Program-made: the position numbers and the translations under genes
Notes under the pieces: generated by a model
What the model was told of the DNA's origin: nothing
Seen by the model: only the letters and a program-made list of their open reading frames with translations
Database searches by the model: none
From: Cryobacterium aureum
GTDB lineage: Bacteria > Actinomycetota > Actinomycetes > Actinomycetales > Microbacteriaceae
Direction: 5' to 3'
NCBI RefSeq assembly: GCF_002954245.1
Contig: NZ_PPTG01000003.1
Location: 1 to 47,571, forward strand
DNA length: 47,571 bases
Shown: positions 1 to 8,314 of the stretch, piece after piece
Numbering within the stretch: position 1 is the first letter of the stretch
Layout of the letters: the number at the start of each line of letters is the position of its first letter

Positions 1-183
1 TTTCGAGTGTTCGGCGACGGAGGAAAGATCACCGTCCACTCTGGCACGTTTGCGGATCTTGTCGAACCAGGATCTCGACACGTCGTACTCACGCAGGAAC
101 GCGGCCACAGCGCCCCGCGGGGCGTCCAAGGGCCAGTGAGCGACGAGCATCCGAATGTCTACGCGAGACGAATTCTTCACCAT
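1..183 (-). CDS. IS481-like transposase, N-terminal part (cut by window edge)
   Basis: The first 61 codons of a transposase, open at the window edge. The start ATG (181-183) is followed by GTG AAG AAT. The translation has a helix-turn-helix region, with AFLREYDVSRSWFDKIRKR at about residues 28-46, of the kind that opens IS481-type integrases and recognises the element ends. The DDE catalytic core would lie beyond the window. An ATG at 187 is in another frame and leads to an early stop. The family call rests on the HTH style and the nearby TGT terminus, so it is probable rather than proven. Confidence 0.6.
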   Translation of the reverse strand, partial: MVKNSSRVDIRMLVAHWPLDAPRGAVAAFLREYDVSRSWFDKIRKRARVDGDLSSVAEHSK

Positions 184-230
184 TCATGAACTGTGACGTT
201 ATCGAGAACTGCCCACGATGACCTGAGACA
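1..230 (-). mobile_element. End of an IS481-like insertion sequence
   Basis: The window opens inside a transposase gene read on the minus strand. Upstream of its start the sequence ends, at about 230, in CTGAGACA, whose complement starts TGTCTCAGG. A TGT-starting terminus is usual for IS481/IS3-like elements, so I place the element edge at 230. The other end, the partner inverted repeat and any target duplication lie outside the window, so the exact edge is inferred. The element sits just beyond the 3' end of the Lon-domain gene. Confidence 0.55.
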
Positions 231-307
231 CAAATGCGTAACTCACAGTGAGACTTCACAGGCAAATTTCTCGACTTTTCAGCGCGAAACTCACACTTCG
301 GTGGCGC

Positions 308-910
308 TCACCATGCCAAAGACTCGGCCGCAGCCTCGGTCAGCTCGATGATGTTGTCGAGCAGGGCCGCCATGGTGTCGGATCTCAGCAGCACGATCTG
401 GTCGAGCGGCCCGACCGGGGCGATCGCGGCAAGCTGCCAGGCAGCGGCAGTCGGGTCGTGGGAGAGCTCCACGTCGGGCGACCATTCCTGGTCCCTGAAT
501 TCGCTCGCGAGCGACAGGGTGCGACGCACGAGTTGTTCGGCCTGTTCGCGGCGCGGTAATAGTGCGTCGTCCCATTCCAGGTCGGGCAGTTCACGCACCG
601 TGGCGAGTGGATGCGGGTCCTCCGGCATCCACTCGGTCACCTCGATTCTGCGCTCACCCTGAACGACCAGACCGAGGTAGCCTTCTGGCGCCTCCAGCTG
701 GGTGACCCGGGCGACGGTGCCGATGCTGAAGCGACGTTCGCCGCCGCCGACCTCCTGGCCGCGTTCGATCAACACAATGCCGAACTCGGCCGGCGGGGAA
801 TCGAGCACGCGTGCGAGCATGACGAGGTACCGCTCCTCGAACACGCGCAGTTGCAGCGGCATGTAGGGGAACAGCACGGATCCCAGGGGAAACATCGGCA
901 GGGTCGTCAT
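308..910 (-). CDS. LON peptidase substrate-binding domain protein
   Basis: A 200-residue protein made of a single Lon N-terminal (substrate-binding) domain. It begins MTTLPMFPLGSVLFPYMPL, followed by RVFEERY and a later GIVLIERG stretch, all typical of this fold (PF02190). There is no AAA+ ATPase and no protease domain, as in the stand-alone Lon-N proteins of actinobacteria, whose role is not well defined; a substrate adaptor is a guess. I chose the ATG at 908-910 because GGGAGC lies just upstream and the domain begins at once. The reading frame is open further upstream, but that extension looks non-coding. It is divergent from the mini-LysR gene across 287 bases. Confidence 0.88.
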   Translation of the reverse strand: MTTLPMFPLGSVLFPYMPLQLRVFEERYLVMLARVLDSPPAEFGIVLIERGQEVGGGERRFSIGTVARVTQLEAPEGYLGLVVQGERRIEVTEWMPEDPHPLATVRELPDLEWDDALLPRREQAEQLVRRTLSLASEFRDQEWSPDVELSHDPTAAAWQLAAIAPVGPLDQIVLLRSDTMAALLDNIIELTEAAAESLAW

Positions 911-1071
911 GCTCCCAGCGAACCACGTCGGCGGCGCAGCGCCAAGCCCCCGTCGCGTGTTTTCTGACTCGCCTGGGGCAGCGGTTGGGACATCGGCGAC
1001 TCCGCCGCTGGGCTCGGGATTGGGCCATAGGCAGCGACACTGTTCTGAGCACAGGCGGCTTCGCCCGGGGC

Positions 1072-1112
1072 GAATCGATCGGGACATTCTCGGGGAATCG
1101 ATGGAGACATCC
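1072..1112. repeat. 18-base imperfect direct repeat between divergent genes
   Basis: GAATCGATCGGGACATTC (1072-1089) is followed by GAATCGATGGAGACATCC (1095-1112), matching at 15 of 18 positions with a 23-base period, about two helical turns. It lies between the Lon-domain gene and the mini-LysR gene, so it could be a tandem operator, but nothing proves that. A second short repeat, around GTGGGGTCGGC, follows at 1113-1137. Confidence 0.4.
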
Positions 1113-1197
1113 GTGGGGTCGGCGGTGGGGTCGGCCGGTTTCGGCGCGTAGCCTAGAAGAGCTGCGCGCAACCCGCGCAACAGACGAGAGGCTCCAC

Positions 1198-1557
1198 GTG
1201 GACATCACCCTGCTGGCACATTTCGTGGCGGCCGCTGAGGCACCCGATTTCGCCCGCGCCGCGCAGTCGCTCGGTGTCTCCCGTGACACCCTCAGCGCGT
1301 CGGTGAAGCGGGTCGAAGCCGAACTCGGTTACGCGCTGTTCGATCGTGCCGCCGAGAGCACGACCCTCACTGAGATCGGGGTTGCCTTTCTCGACGACGC
1401 GCGGCTCGAGCTGGCCCAGACTGCCGGTCGCGGCGGGCAATCCGGCGGCGGTTCAGGTGGTTCCGGCGGCGGCAAGGCGAAGGCCAACAAGGGCAAGGGC
1501 CGCGCCCCCGCGGTGAAGGGCCAGCCGAAGCTTGGCAAGAAGCGCCAGTCGCGCTAA
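1198..1557 (+). CDS. Miniature LysR-type DNA-binding protein with Gly/Lys tail
   Basis: A 119-residue protein holding only the winged helix-turn-helix of LysR regulators at about residues 1-60 (DFARAAQSLGVSRDTLSASV, then RVEAELGYALFDR). The wing region is followed by a run of Gly/Ser (about 80-92) and a Lys/Arg-rich end (KGKGRAPAVKGQPKLGKKR). The effector-binding domain of a normal LysR (about 200 residues) is absent, and no remnant of it follows. The GTG at 1198 was chosen because GAGAGG lies upstream and the HTH begins directly. The basic tail would suit a sequence-guided nucleoid-type or bridging protein; that is inference. A large palindrome follows the stop. Confidence 0.8.
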   Translation: MDITLLAHFVAAAEAPDFARAAQSLGVSRDTLSASVKRVEAELGYALFDRAAESTTLTEIGVAFLDDARLELAQTAGRGGQSGGGSGGSGGGKAKANKGKGRAPAVKGQPKLGKKRQSR

Positions 1558-1577
1558 TTCCCGGCACTTTCACAAAG

Positions 1578-1637
1578 CGCGGGAGCTGCGCCGGTGCGCG
1601 CGAGGCACAACTCGCGCGCAGCGGCGCAGCTCCCGCG
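1578..1637. terminator. Long palindrome at a convergent gene junction
   Basis: CGCGGGAGCTGCGCC (1578-1592) pairs perfectly with 1623-1637. An inner stem (TGCGCGCGAG, 1595-1604, with 1611-1620) pairs too, leaving a six-base loop and one mismatch: about 26 of 27 pairs. It lies between the stop of the mini-LysR gene and the stop of the ABC-F gene, as expected for a bidirectional terminator, but has no T-run. A partial third arm, GGCGCACCTCCCGCGC, follows at about 1642-1657. Confidence 0.65.
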
Positions 1638-1717
1638 TACTGGCGCACCTCCCGCGCAGTGCGAATCCGGGCGCTTGGCTCCATCTCGGCGGCCGTCAGC
1701 CACGGGAATCCGACCGG

Positions 1718-3382
<1,665 letters not shown>

Positions 3383-3527
3383 TGCTCAATGGTGCCATTT
3401 ATTGCGCGGTCTCAGTGACGGCACGGATTCAGCGCACCGAGGCGTGCACAGCTCAGTAAAGTGAACTGCAGACGGTGGATCAGCATCACGCGCACGCCAG
3501 CGCGAGGCCGCAATCAGAAAAGCACAC

Positions 3528-4799
3528 ATGATGAAAAACGACACGACACCCGCCGAACCGACGAAGTTTCCCATCGCTCCGGTTGCGCACACCGCACTGC
3601 AGAAGCGCGTGGTGCGGGTACTCATCACCGGCCAGATTCTGGGCGGCATCGGCATGGGCGCGACCCTGTCCCTCGGCGCGCTGCTTGCTGCCCAGTTGTC
3701 GGGGTCGAGTGCCTGGTCGGGCATGGCCGCGACTATGAGCACCCTCGGCGCCGCGATCGTGGCCATACCGCTCGCTCGGCTGGCCCAGGCCCGCGGGCGT
3801 CGCGTGTCGCTCGCGACCGGCTCGCTAGCCGCCGGCACGGGCGCGATACTCGCCATCACCTCGGTGTCCGTCAACAGCTTTCCGCTGCTGCTTCTCTCGC
3901 TCATGCTGCTCGGTGCTGGCTCGGCCACCAACCTCCAGGCCCGCTTCGCGGCCACCGACCTCGCCACCCCGAGCTTTCGGGCCCGCGACCTGTCAATCGT
4001 GGTCTGGTCGACCACGATTGGCGCCGTACTCGGCCCGAACCTGTTCGGACCGGGCGAAGTGCTCGGCGCAGCGATCGGCCTGCCAGTGATGACGGGTGCT
4101 TTCGCCTTTTCCCTCGCGGCCACGGTCGCCGCCGCCTTCGTCTACGCGCTCGGGCTGCGACCCGACCCTCTGCTGACCGCGCTGGCCGCACGCACGGGCA
4201 GCGCGGGCATCCGTCGGGCCAGTGGCGGTCTGGCCATTCTGCGCGGCAACGCCGCGGCCCGTTATGCCGTCGTGGTCATCGCCCTCAGTCACGCCACGAT
4301 GGTGGCCCTGATGTCGATGGCGCCGGTGCACCTGCGCGACCACGGCGCGACCCTCACGATCGTGGGGCTGACCATCAGCCTGCACGTGGCCGGAATGTAC
4401 GCCCTCTCCCCCGTGTTCGGCTCCCTCTCCGACCGGCTCGGTCGCCTACCGGTCATTCTCGGCGGGCAAGCGCTACTGGTAGTCGCCCTCACTGTGGCCT
4501 GGCTCAGCGACGGATCGCAGGGCACCATGACCGTGAGCCTGATCTTTCTGGGATTGGGCTGGTCGGCATCCGTCGTGGCCGGTTCGGCACTGGTATCTGA
4601 GGCCGTCGACATTGAGGATCGCTCCTCGCTGCAGGGATTCTCCGACCTCTCCATGAACGCGGCCGGTGCCCTCGGCGGCGCGATCGCCGGGCCAATCCTG
4701 GCACTGGCCGGATATTCTGGGCTCGCCCTCGCCGCCATGGCGCTCGTCGCCGTCGTGGTCGTGTGGTCGGTGGTGCGACTGCGCGGCACCCACGCCTGA
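3528..4799 (+). CDS. MFS transporter
   Basis: A 423-residue integral membrane protein with about twelve hydrophobic segments, in the size range of 12-helix major facilitator permeases. The loop after helix 2 reads PLARLAQARGRR, a form of the family's loop 2-3 motif, and the matching loop in the second half reads GSLSDRLGRLP. A likely proton-driven exporter of small molecules; the substrate is unknown. Two ATGs lie in tandem (3528 and 3531) with no strong ribosome site. It is divergent from the ABC-F gene, and 11 bases after its stop comes the CsoR-type palindrome of the thioredoxin remnant. Confidence 0.88.
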   Translation: MMKNDTTPAEPTKFPIAPVAHTALQKRVVRVLITGQILGGIGMGATLSLGALLAAQLSGSSAWSGMAATMSTLGAAIVAIPLARLAQARGRRVSLATGSLAAGTGAILAITSVSVNSFPLLLLSLMLLGAGSATNLQARFAATDLATPSFRARDLSIVVWSTTIGAVLGPNLFGPGEVLGAAIGLPVMTGAFAFSLAATVAAAFVYALGLRPDPLLTALAARTGSAGIRRASGGLAILRGNAAARYAVVVIALSHATMVALMSMAPVHLRDHGATLTIVGLTISLHVAGMYALSPVFGSLSDRLGRLPVILGGQALLVVALTVAWLSDGSQGTMTVSLIFLGLGWSASVVAGSALVSEAVDIEDRSSLQGFSDLSMNAAGALGGAIAGPILALAGYSGLALAAMALVAVVVVWSVVRLRGTHA

Positions 4800-4810
4800 C
4801 GACTTCTTCA

Positions 4811-4830
4811 ATATACCCCATAGGGTATAT
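4811..4830. promoter_or_regulatory. CsoR/CstR-type operator palindrome
   Basis: A perfect inverted repeat, ATATACCC-CATA-GGGTATAT. ATACCC-N4-GGGTAT is the layout of operators bound by CsoR-family repressors (copper sensors) and their persulfide-sensing CstR relatives, which often sit in front of thioredoxin, rhodanese or copper genes. It lies 19 bases before the thioredoxin remnant and is AT-rich against the local GC background. No CsoR-family gene is in the window, so the regulator would act from elsewhere. The match is by pattern only. Confidence 0.65.
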
Positions 4831-4848
4831 AGTCACACCAAGGCCACC

Positions 4849-5100
4849 ATAGGCATCACCGAGATAACGTTCGACGCGACCATCATCAACAACGCCATGG
4901 TGCTCGTCGACTTCTGGGCCTTATGGTGCGGACCGTGCCGCAACTTCGCCCCGACCTTCACCGCGGCGTCGGAGAAGCACCCCGAGATCACCTTCGCCAA
5001 GGTGGACACCGAGGCCGAGCAGGCCCTCGCGTCGGCGGCCGGCATCCGCTCCATCCCACCCTCATGGCCTTTGTGCAGCGTATGCCTCACCCTGCTCTTT
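4849..5100 (+). pseudogene. Thioredoxin pseudogene
   Basis: The translation from 4849 shows a thioredoxin fold: VLVDFWALWCGPCR with the WCGPC redox site, then FAPTF, FAKVDTEAEQALASAAGIRSIP. Three faults are visible. The expected start codon is ATA (4849-4851). One base is missing in the conserved cis-proline codon near 5056-5058, after which TLMAFVQ continues in another frame. The last 30 or so residues of a thioredoxin cannot be recognised in any frame. Family members of this type reduce disulfides in the cytoplasm. The end given is approximate. Confidence 0.8.
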
Positions 5101-5434
5101 CTGGAGACGGCCTTCGGCATCTACGTGAGCTGCGAACTCTCCCAGGTTCTCCCGGACGAAGCCCACGCTGTACCCCGGCGACACCTGCAACTACACGCCG
5201 CCGCCGCGTGGCCGCAACGCTGCGGTCACACCGCGACGGTGAGTAGCGGATGCCGCCGGTCGCGAGAATTCGCGGCCCCCGGCATCCGTTCTGCCGCCTT
5301 CAGGCCGAGCGTCGCCAGCCAGTAGCCGCCTCCTGCTCGAGGGGGGTGGCGGCGGACAGGTGTGCGACCAGCGCCCAGCGCCCAACTGCGATTGAGCAAC
5401 AGGTTAGCCGCCGGATGCTAATGGGGGCCCACAG
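5101..5434. other. Gene-free stretch after the thioredoxin remnant
   Basis: No convincing gene in about 330 bases. All frames give low-complexity Arg/Pro-rich translations without motifs. It holds three copies of the dispersed word CGGATGC(C) or its complement (5247, 5281, 5412) and a G6 run at about 5341-5346. It probably contains scrambled remains of the thioredoxin 3' end. Confidence 0.5.
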
Positions 5435-6001
5435 CTAAGCCTTCGCCGCCGCTTTGGCAGCTCGCTTGGTCTCGCGCACGCGGGTGAGCGATTCTGGATC
5501 GACGATGTCGGCCACCGATCGGAAAGACCCTTTTTCACCGTAAGGAGCGGATGCCTCGCGCCAGCCGTTCGCGTCGACCCCGAGTCGCTTGCCGAGAAGC
5601 GCGAGAAAAATCTTCGCCTTCTGCTCGCCGAATCCGGGCAGCGCCTTCAAACGGTTCAAGATCTCGGGGCCGGTCGGGTTGTCAGCGGTCCAGATCGACG
5701 CCGTGTCGCCGTTCCAGTTGCTCACGATGACTGCGGCGATCTCCTGCACGCGTTTGGCCATGGAGCCCGGAAACCGGTGCACGGCCGGCGACTGGCGGAA
5801 CACGTCGACGAGAGCATCGGCGTCGTAGCGGGCGATCGTTGCGGGATCGAGGGCACCGATGCGGTCGCGAATCTTGGCCGGGCCGGCGAAAGCAGTCTCC
5901 ATGGCAATCTGCTGGTCGAGGAGCATGCCTACGAGCAGGGCGAACGGGTTCTCGCTGAGGAGAGCGTCGGCGTCGGTATCGCCGGTGAGGTGCAGGGTCA
6001 T
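5435..6001 (-). CDS. HhH-GPD-type base excision DNA repair protein
   Basis: A 188-residue protein of the helix-hairpin-helix GPD glycosylase superfamily. It shows NPFALLVGMLLDQQIAMETA near the N-terminus (the QQ helix of these glycosylases) and the hairpin LPGFGEQKAKIFLALLGKR at about 125-143. The end is Ala/Lys-rich. It is shorter than MutY or Nth and has no iron-sulfur cysteine cluster. It is expected to remove damaged bases; the substrate is unknown. The ATG at 5999-6001 starts right at the family's usual N-terminus. The frame is open upstream, but that part is unlike the family. Confidence 0.85.
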   Translation of the reverse strand: MTLHLTGDTDADALLSENPFALLVGMLLDQQIAMETAFAGPAKIRDRIGALDPATIARYDADALVDVFRQSPAVHRFPGSMAKRVQEIAAVIVSNWNGDTASIWTADNPTGPEILNRLKALPGFGEQKAKIFLALLGKRLGVDANGWREASAPYGEKGSFRSVADIVDPESLTRVRETKRAAKAAAKA

Positions 6002-6093
6002 TCGCCCATTGTGCCACTTCGGGCGCGCGGCGTGCAGTGACGCTTGGAGCCCCAGCCGTGCGATCGACCCCGCACAGCGCGTGCAGCACACTA

Positions 6094-6172
6094 GGAAATT
6101 AGACGAGAAACGGACCGAAATTCCTGGACACAACTATGCTGTGCTTACCACCCACACGGGGAAATTAGACGA
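6094..6172. repeat. 13-base direct repeat upstream of a small membrane protein gene
   Basis: GGAAATTAGACGA occurs at 6094-6106 and again at 6160-6172, 66 bases apart, in the AT-richer gap between the HhH-GPD gene and the small membrane protein gene. The second copy lies ten bases before the ATG at 6182. It could be a pair of operator half-sites or the footprint of a small duplication. Confidence 0.45.
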
Positions 6173-6181
6173 TACGCAGGA

Positions 6182-6379
6182 ATGGCGGTGGGCCCAATGC
6201 GCGGACGCGGAACAGGTCTTATCGGGATCATCTATCTCGTCATCGGAATAGTGGTCGCCGCCACGCAGGGGTATCTGGTGGCGTGGAACATTCCCGGCAA
6301 CATTCTGGAGGGTTTGGCGGCCATCGTTCTGTGGCCGCTCGTTCTCTTCGGGGTTGATCTGCACTCCCTGATTGCCTAG
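6182..6379 (+). CDS. Small membrane protein, unknown function
   Basis: A 65-residue protein with two predicted membrane helices: GLIGIIYLVIGIVVAATQGY (about 12-31) and LEGLAAIVLWPLVLFGVDLH (about 42-61). Short proteins of this pattern, starting near GRGxGLIGIIYLVIG, are common and uncharacterised in actinobacteria. Two starts are possible, 6182 and 6197 (MRGRG); the second matches relatives better as I remember them, but neither has a clear ribosome site. The upstream 13-base direct repeat may belong to its control. Confidence 0.65.
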   Translation: MAVGPMRGRGTGLIGIIYLVIGIVVAATQGYLVAWNIPGNILEGLAAIVLWPLVLFGVDLHSLIA

Positions 6380-6444
6380 CGCGTCTGCCCAGGGCCACCT
6401 CCCAGTCGCAACGACGGACGCAACGCGCTGCCAATTAGAGGGCT

Positions 6445-6660
6445 CTAACTCACGGGATTGAGCCTGAATCCCAGCTTCAGGTCCACTTGGAAGTGGTCTA
6501 CGGCGCCGTCCACGATATGACCTTTGATCTGGACCACCTCGAACCAATCCAGGTTCTCCACCGTCTCGCTGGCGCGCCGAACCGCGTTGGCGATCGCCTC
6601 GTCGGAACCAACTTTCGACGTGCCGACCACTTCGATAACACGATAGCTATTGTCAGTCAT
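6445..6660 (-). CDS. Dodecin family flavin-binding protein
   Basis: A 71-residue protein matching the whole dodecin fold: YRVIEVVGTSKVGSDEAIAN, then ASETVENLDWFEVVQIKG and a closing strand FQVDLKLGFRL. Dodecins form hollow dodecamers that store flavin or CoA ligands; the Trp at about position 37 is the residue that stacks on the flavin. The ATG at 6658-6660 has GGGAGC upstream. A longer frame starting at 6702 adds residues no dodecin has. It is probably a single-gene unit. Confidence 0.92.
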   Translation of the reverse strand: MTDNSYRVIEVVGTSKVGSDEAIANAVRRASETVENLDWFEVVQIKGHIVDGAVDHFQVDLKLGFRLNPVS

Positions 6661-6807
6661 TGTGAGCTCCCTGGCTGTTCGACGTTGAACGGATAGCGTC
6701 ACGCTACCGCGTACTGAGGTCCTGCAACAGCCACGGGTGCAAATGGCTGACCATGCCGCAGAGAGTCAATACGCAGGACGTGGTCTAGAGGATTACTGGT
6801 GCCCGAC

Positions 6808-7026
6808 TCACACGATTCGCTCGAACACCATCGTCGCTTGGACACGATCGCCGCCTCCGAAGCCCTTACTGCCCGACGCCGCGGTGGTAATGGTGTGCAG
6901 TCGGTAGCCGAGCGCGGCCTGCGAATTAATCGCCTTCTCCAGCTCCGTAAGATTGCCGGAGCCAGTGCCCAAAAACTTCTCCTTGAGCACGATCTGGATC
7001 ACTACGTACATGCCATCTGCCGCCAT
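6808..7026 (-). CDS. DUF4177-like small protein
   Basis: A 72-residue protein beginning MAADGMYVVIQIVLKEKF, then LTELEKAINSQAALGYRLHT and an end of VQATMVFERIV. The alternating strand, a helix with AINSQAALGYRLH and a final strand resembles DUF4177 proteins, small ferredoxin-like-fold proteins of unknown role. I prefer the ATG at 7024-7026, with GAAGG ten bases upstream, over earlier ATGs. It lies between dodecin and the SDR on the same strand, but with gaps of about 150 and 220 bases, so it is likely transcribed alone. Confidence 0.7.
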   Translation of the reverse strand: MAADGMYVVIQIVLKEKFLGTGSGNLTELEKAINSQAALGYRLHTITTAASGSKGFGGGDRVQATMVFERIV

Positions 7027-7220
7027 CTGTGCTTCACCTTCACCGCCCCGCAGTCGGAGCATCATCTGAGGAAACCAAGGTTACAGGTGTTGGACGCAAT
7101 CGCCGCCCAGTAGATTTCGTCACCCGCGAACATCAGGAGCAGAGTCATATCTACCGACGTCGGTGTCGATCGAGGCTCAAGCCTGCGCAGCCATCGGTGC
7201 TGACACAGTCATCGGTGGCG

Positions 7221-7241
7221 AGCATTGCGCGAAGCGCGATG
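7221..7241. terminator. Hairpin after the SDR gene
   Basis: GCATTGCGC-GAA-GCGCGATGC, an imperfect hairpin (eight of nine pairs, three-base loop) just past the stop of the minus-strand SDR gene. There is no T-run. It probably ends the SDR transcript. Confidence 0.45.
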
Positions 7242-7249
7242 CTGCGACG

Positions 7250-7924
7250 CTACTCCCTGCCGTCCTCAAGTGGGATGAGCATGGTGCGGAACGGACCGGC
7301 TACGTCGTGGAGGTCCCAAATGCGATCGGCGACGCCATCAATGCCGTTGACTAGCTGCAGCTGTGGGATACCGCCAGGAATCACCAGTTGGTTGACACGG
7401 ATGCCCTCACCCTCGAGTGCATCATGGAGCATCTCGCCGTAGGCGCTCTCGGCGGGAAACGCGATCGACGTTCCGGCGAAGCCGGCGCGGGCCTTCACCG
7501 AGGTTCCGCCGTTGATCATGATGATGCTGCCGCTACCTGCCTGCTGCATCGCCGGAAGCACCGCACGTACCGCGTGGATGAGCCCAAGGGCCGAGAACTG
7601 CAGTGCCTCTAACGCCAGCTCGGGCGTCATTTCAAGCACCGGCTTCAGGTAGTCGCGCGACGGGAGCGGGCTATATTGCAGCGCGGTGATGGGCCCGAGC
7701 TCTGCTGCGGCACTCGCCAGGGCAGCTTCGAGCGACGCCGGCGTGCGGACATCCGCAAGGTAAGCACTCGCGGTGAAGCCGGCAGCGGTGAGCTCGGCTG
7801 CCATGGCGTCTAGTTTCGACTGGTTTCTGGCGATCAGGGCAATGGAGAAGCCTTCGCGCCCGAACCTTCGCGCAACTGCTGCGCCGAGTCCTGGTCCGGC
7901 TCCGATGATGGCGATGACTGGCAC
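7250..7924 (-). CDS. SDR family oxidoreductase, atypical
   Basis: A 224-residue Rossmann protein. The cofactor loop reads GAGPGLGAAVARRFGREGF (residues 8-26), in place of the classical TGxxxGIG, and ADVRTP follows near 55. A classical SDR has a Ser-Tyr-Lys triad with YxxxK; here the matching stretch is ESAYGEMLHDAL, which keeps a Tyr but has Leu in place of Lys. The GxGPGLG subgroup of SDRs often departs from the triad, so this may be a lineage feature rather than decay. The substrate is unknown. AAGGAGACCATC before the GTG at 7922-7924 fixes the start. Confidence 0.82.
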   Translation of the reverse strand: MPVIAIIGAGPGLGAAVARRFGREGFSIALIARNQSKLDAMAAELTAAGFTASAYLADVRTPASLEAALASAAAELGPITALQYSPLPSRDYLKPVLEMTPELALEALQFSALGLIHAVRAVLPAMQQAGSGSIIMINGGTSVKARAGFAGTSIAFPAESAYGEMLHDALEGEGIRVNQLVIPGGIPQLQLVNGIDGVADRIWDLHDVAGPFRTMLIPLEDGRE

Positions 7925-8001
7925 GATGGTCTCCTTAGATTGATACTTCTGTCGAATCTCGCGAGGAGCTTAAGCCTAACCGCCCTTAGTCGAGGGAACT
8001 G

Positions 8002-8256
8002 TCACGCGACCTTCAGCGGTGTGATCGATGCAACCTTGTCCCGCAGCGCCCGGCGCTCGCGACGCAGCTCATAGTTGGACTGCAGGTTCATCCAGAACTC
8101 TTCCGATGTTCCGAAGTATCGCGCCAGGCGGATCGCCGTGTCGGCCGTGATACCCCGCTTGCCGTGCACGATCTCATTGATCCGGCGCGGCGGCACCCCA
8201 ATGCTGACCGAGAGCTTGTTCTGCGTGATCCCGAATCCATCGATGAAGTCCTGCAT
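8002..8256 (-). CDS. higA: HigA-type antitoxin, 5' end damaged and without HigB
   Basis: From the ATG at 8254-8256 it gives 84 residues with a Cro/C1 helix-turn-helix: QNKLSVSIGVPPRRINEIVH, then TADTAIRLARYFGTSEEFWMNLQ, both hallmarks of the HigA/VapI antitoxin family. The usual first part, PIHPGEIL, is encoded upstream in the same frame (about 8257-8310), but no ATG, GTG or TTG opens it; the likely original start reads GTT ATT. No HigB toxin lies next to it; ychF ends at 8315, on the same strand. It is therefore an orphan, either 5'-decayed or starting within the domain. Confidence 0.72.
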   Translation of the reverse strand: MQDFIDGFGITQNKLSVSIGVPPRRINEIVHGKRGITADTAIRLARYFGTSEEFWMNLQSNYELRRERRALRDKVASITPLKVA

Positions 8257-8314
8257 CAGGATCTCTCCCGGATGGATCGGCTCGATCAGTGCATAACGCA
8301 GCGCGTCAATAACG

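Noticed and set aside
3386..4123. Long minus-strand frame opposite the MFS gene
   Set aside because: It is a shadow frame: the plus strand gives a continuous MFS protein with family motifs, while this frame is Arg/Ser/Pro-rich with no motif.
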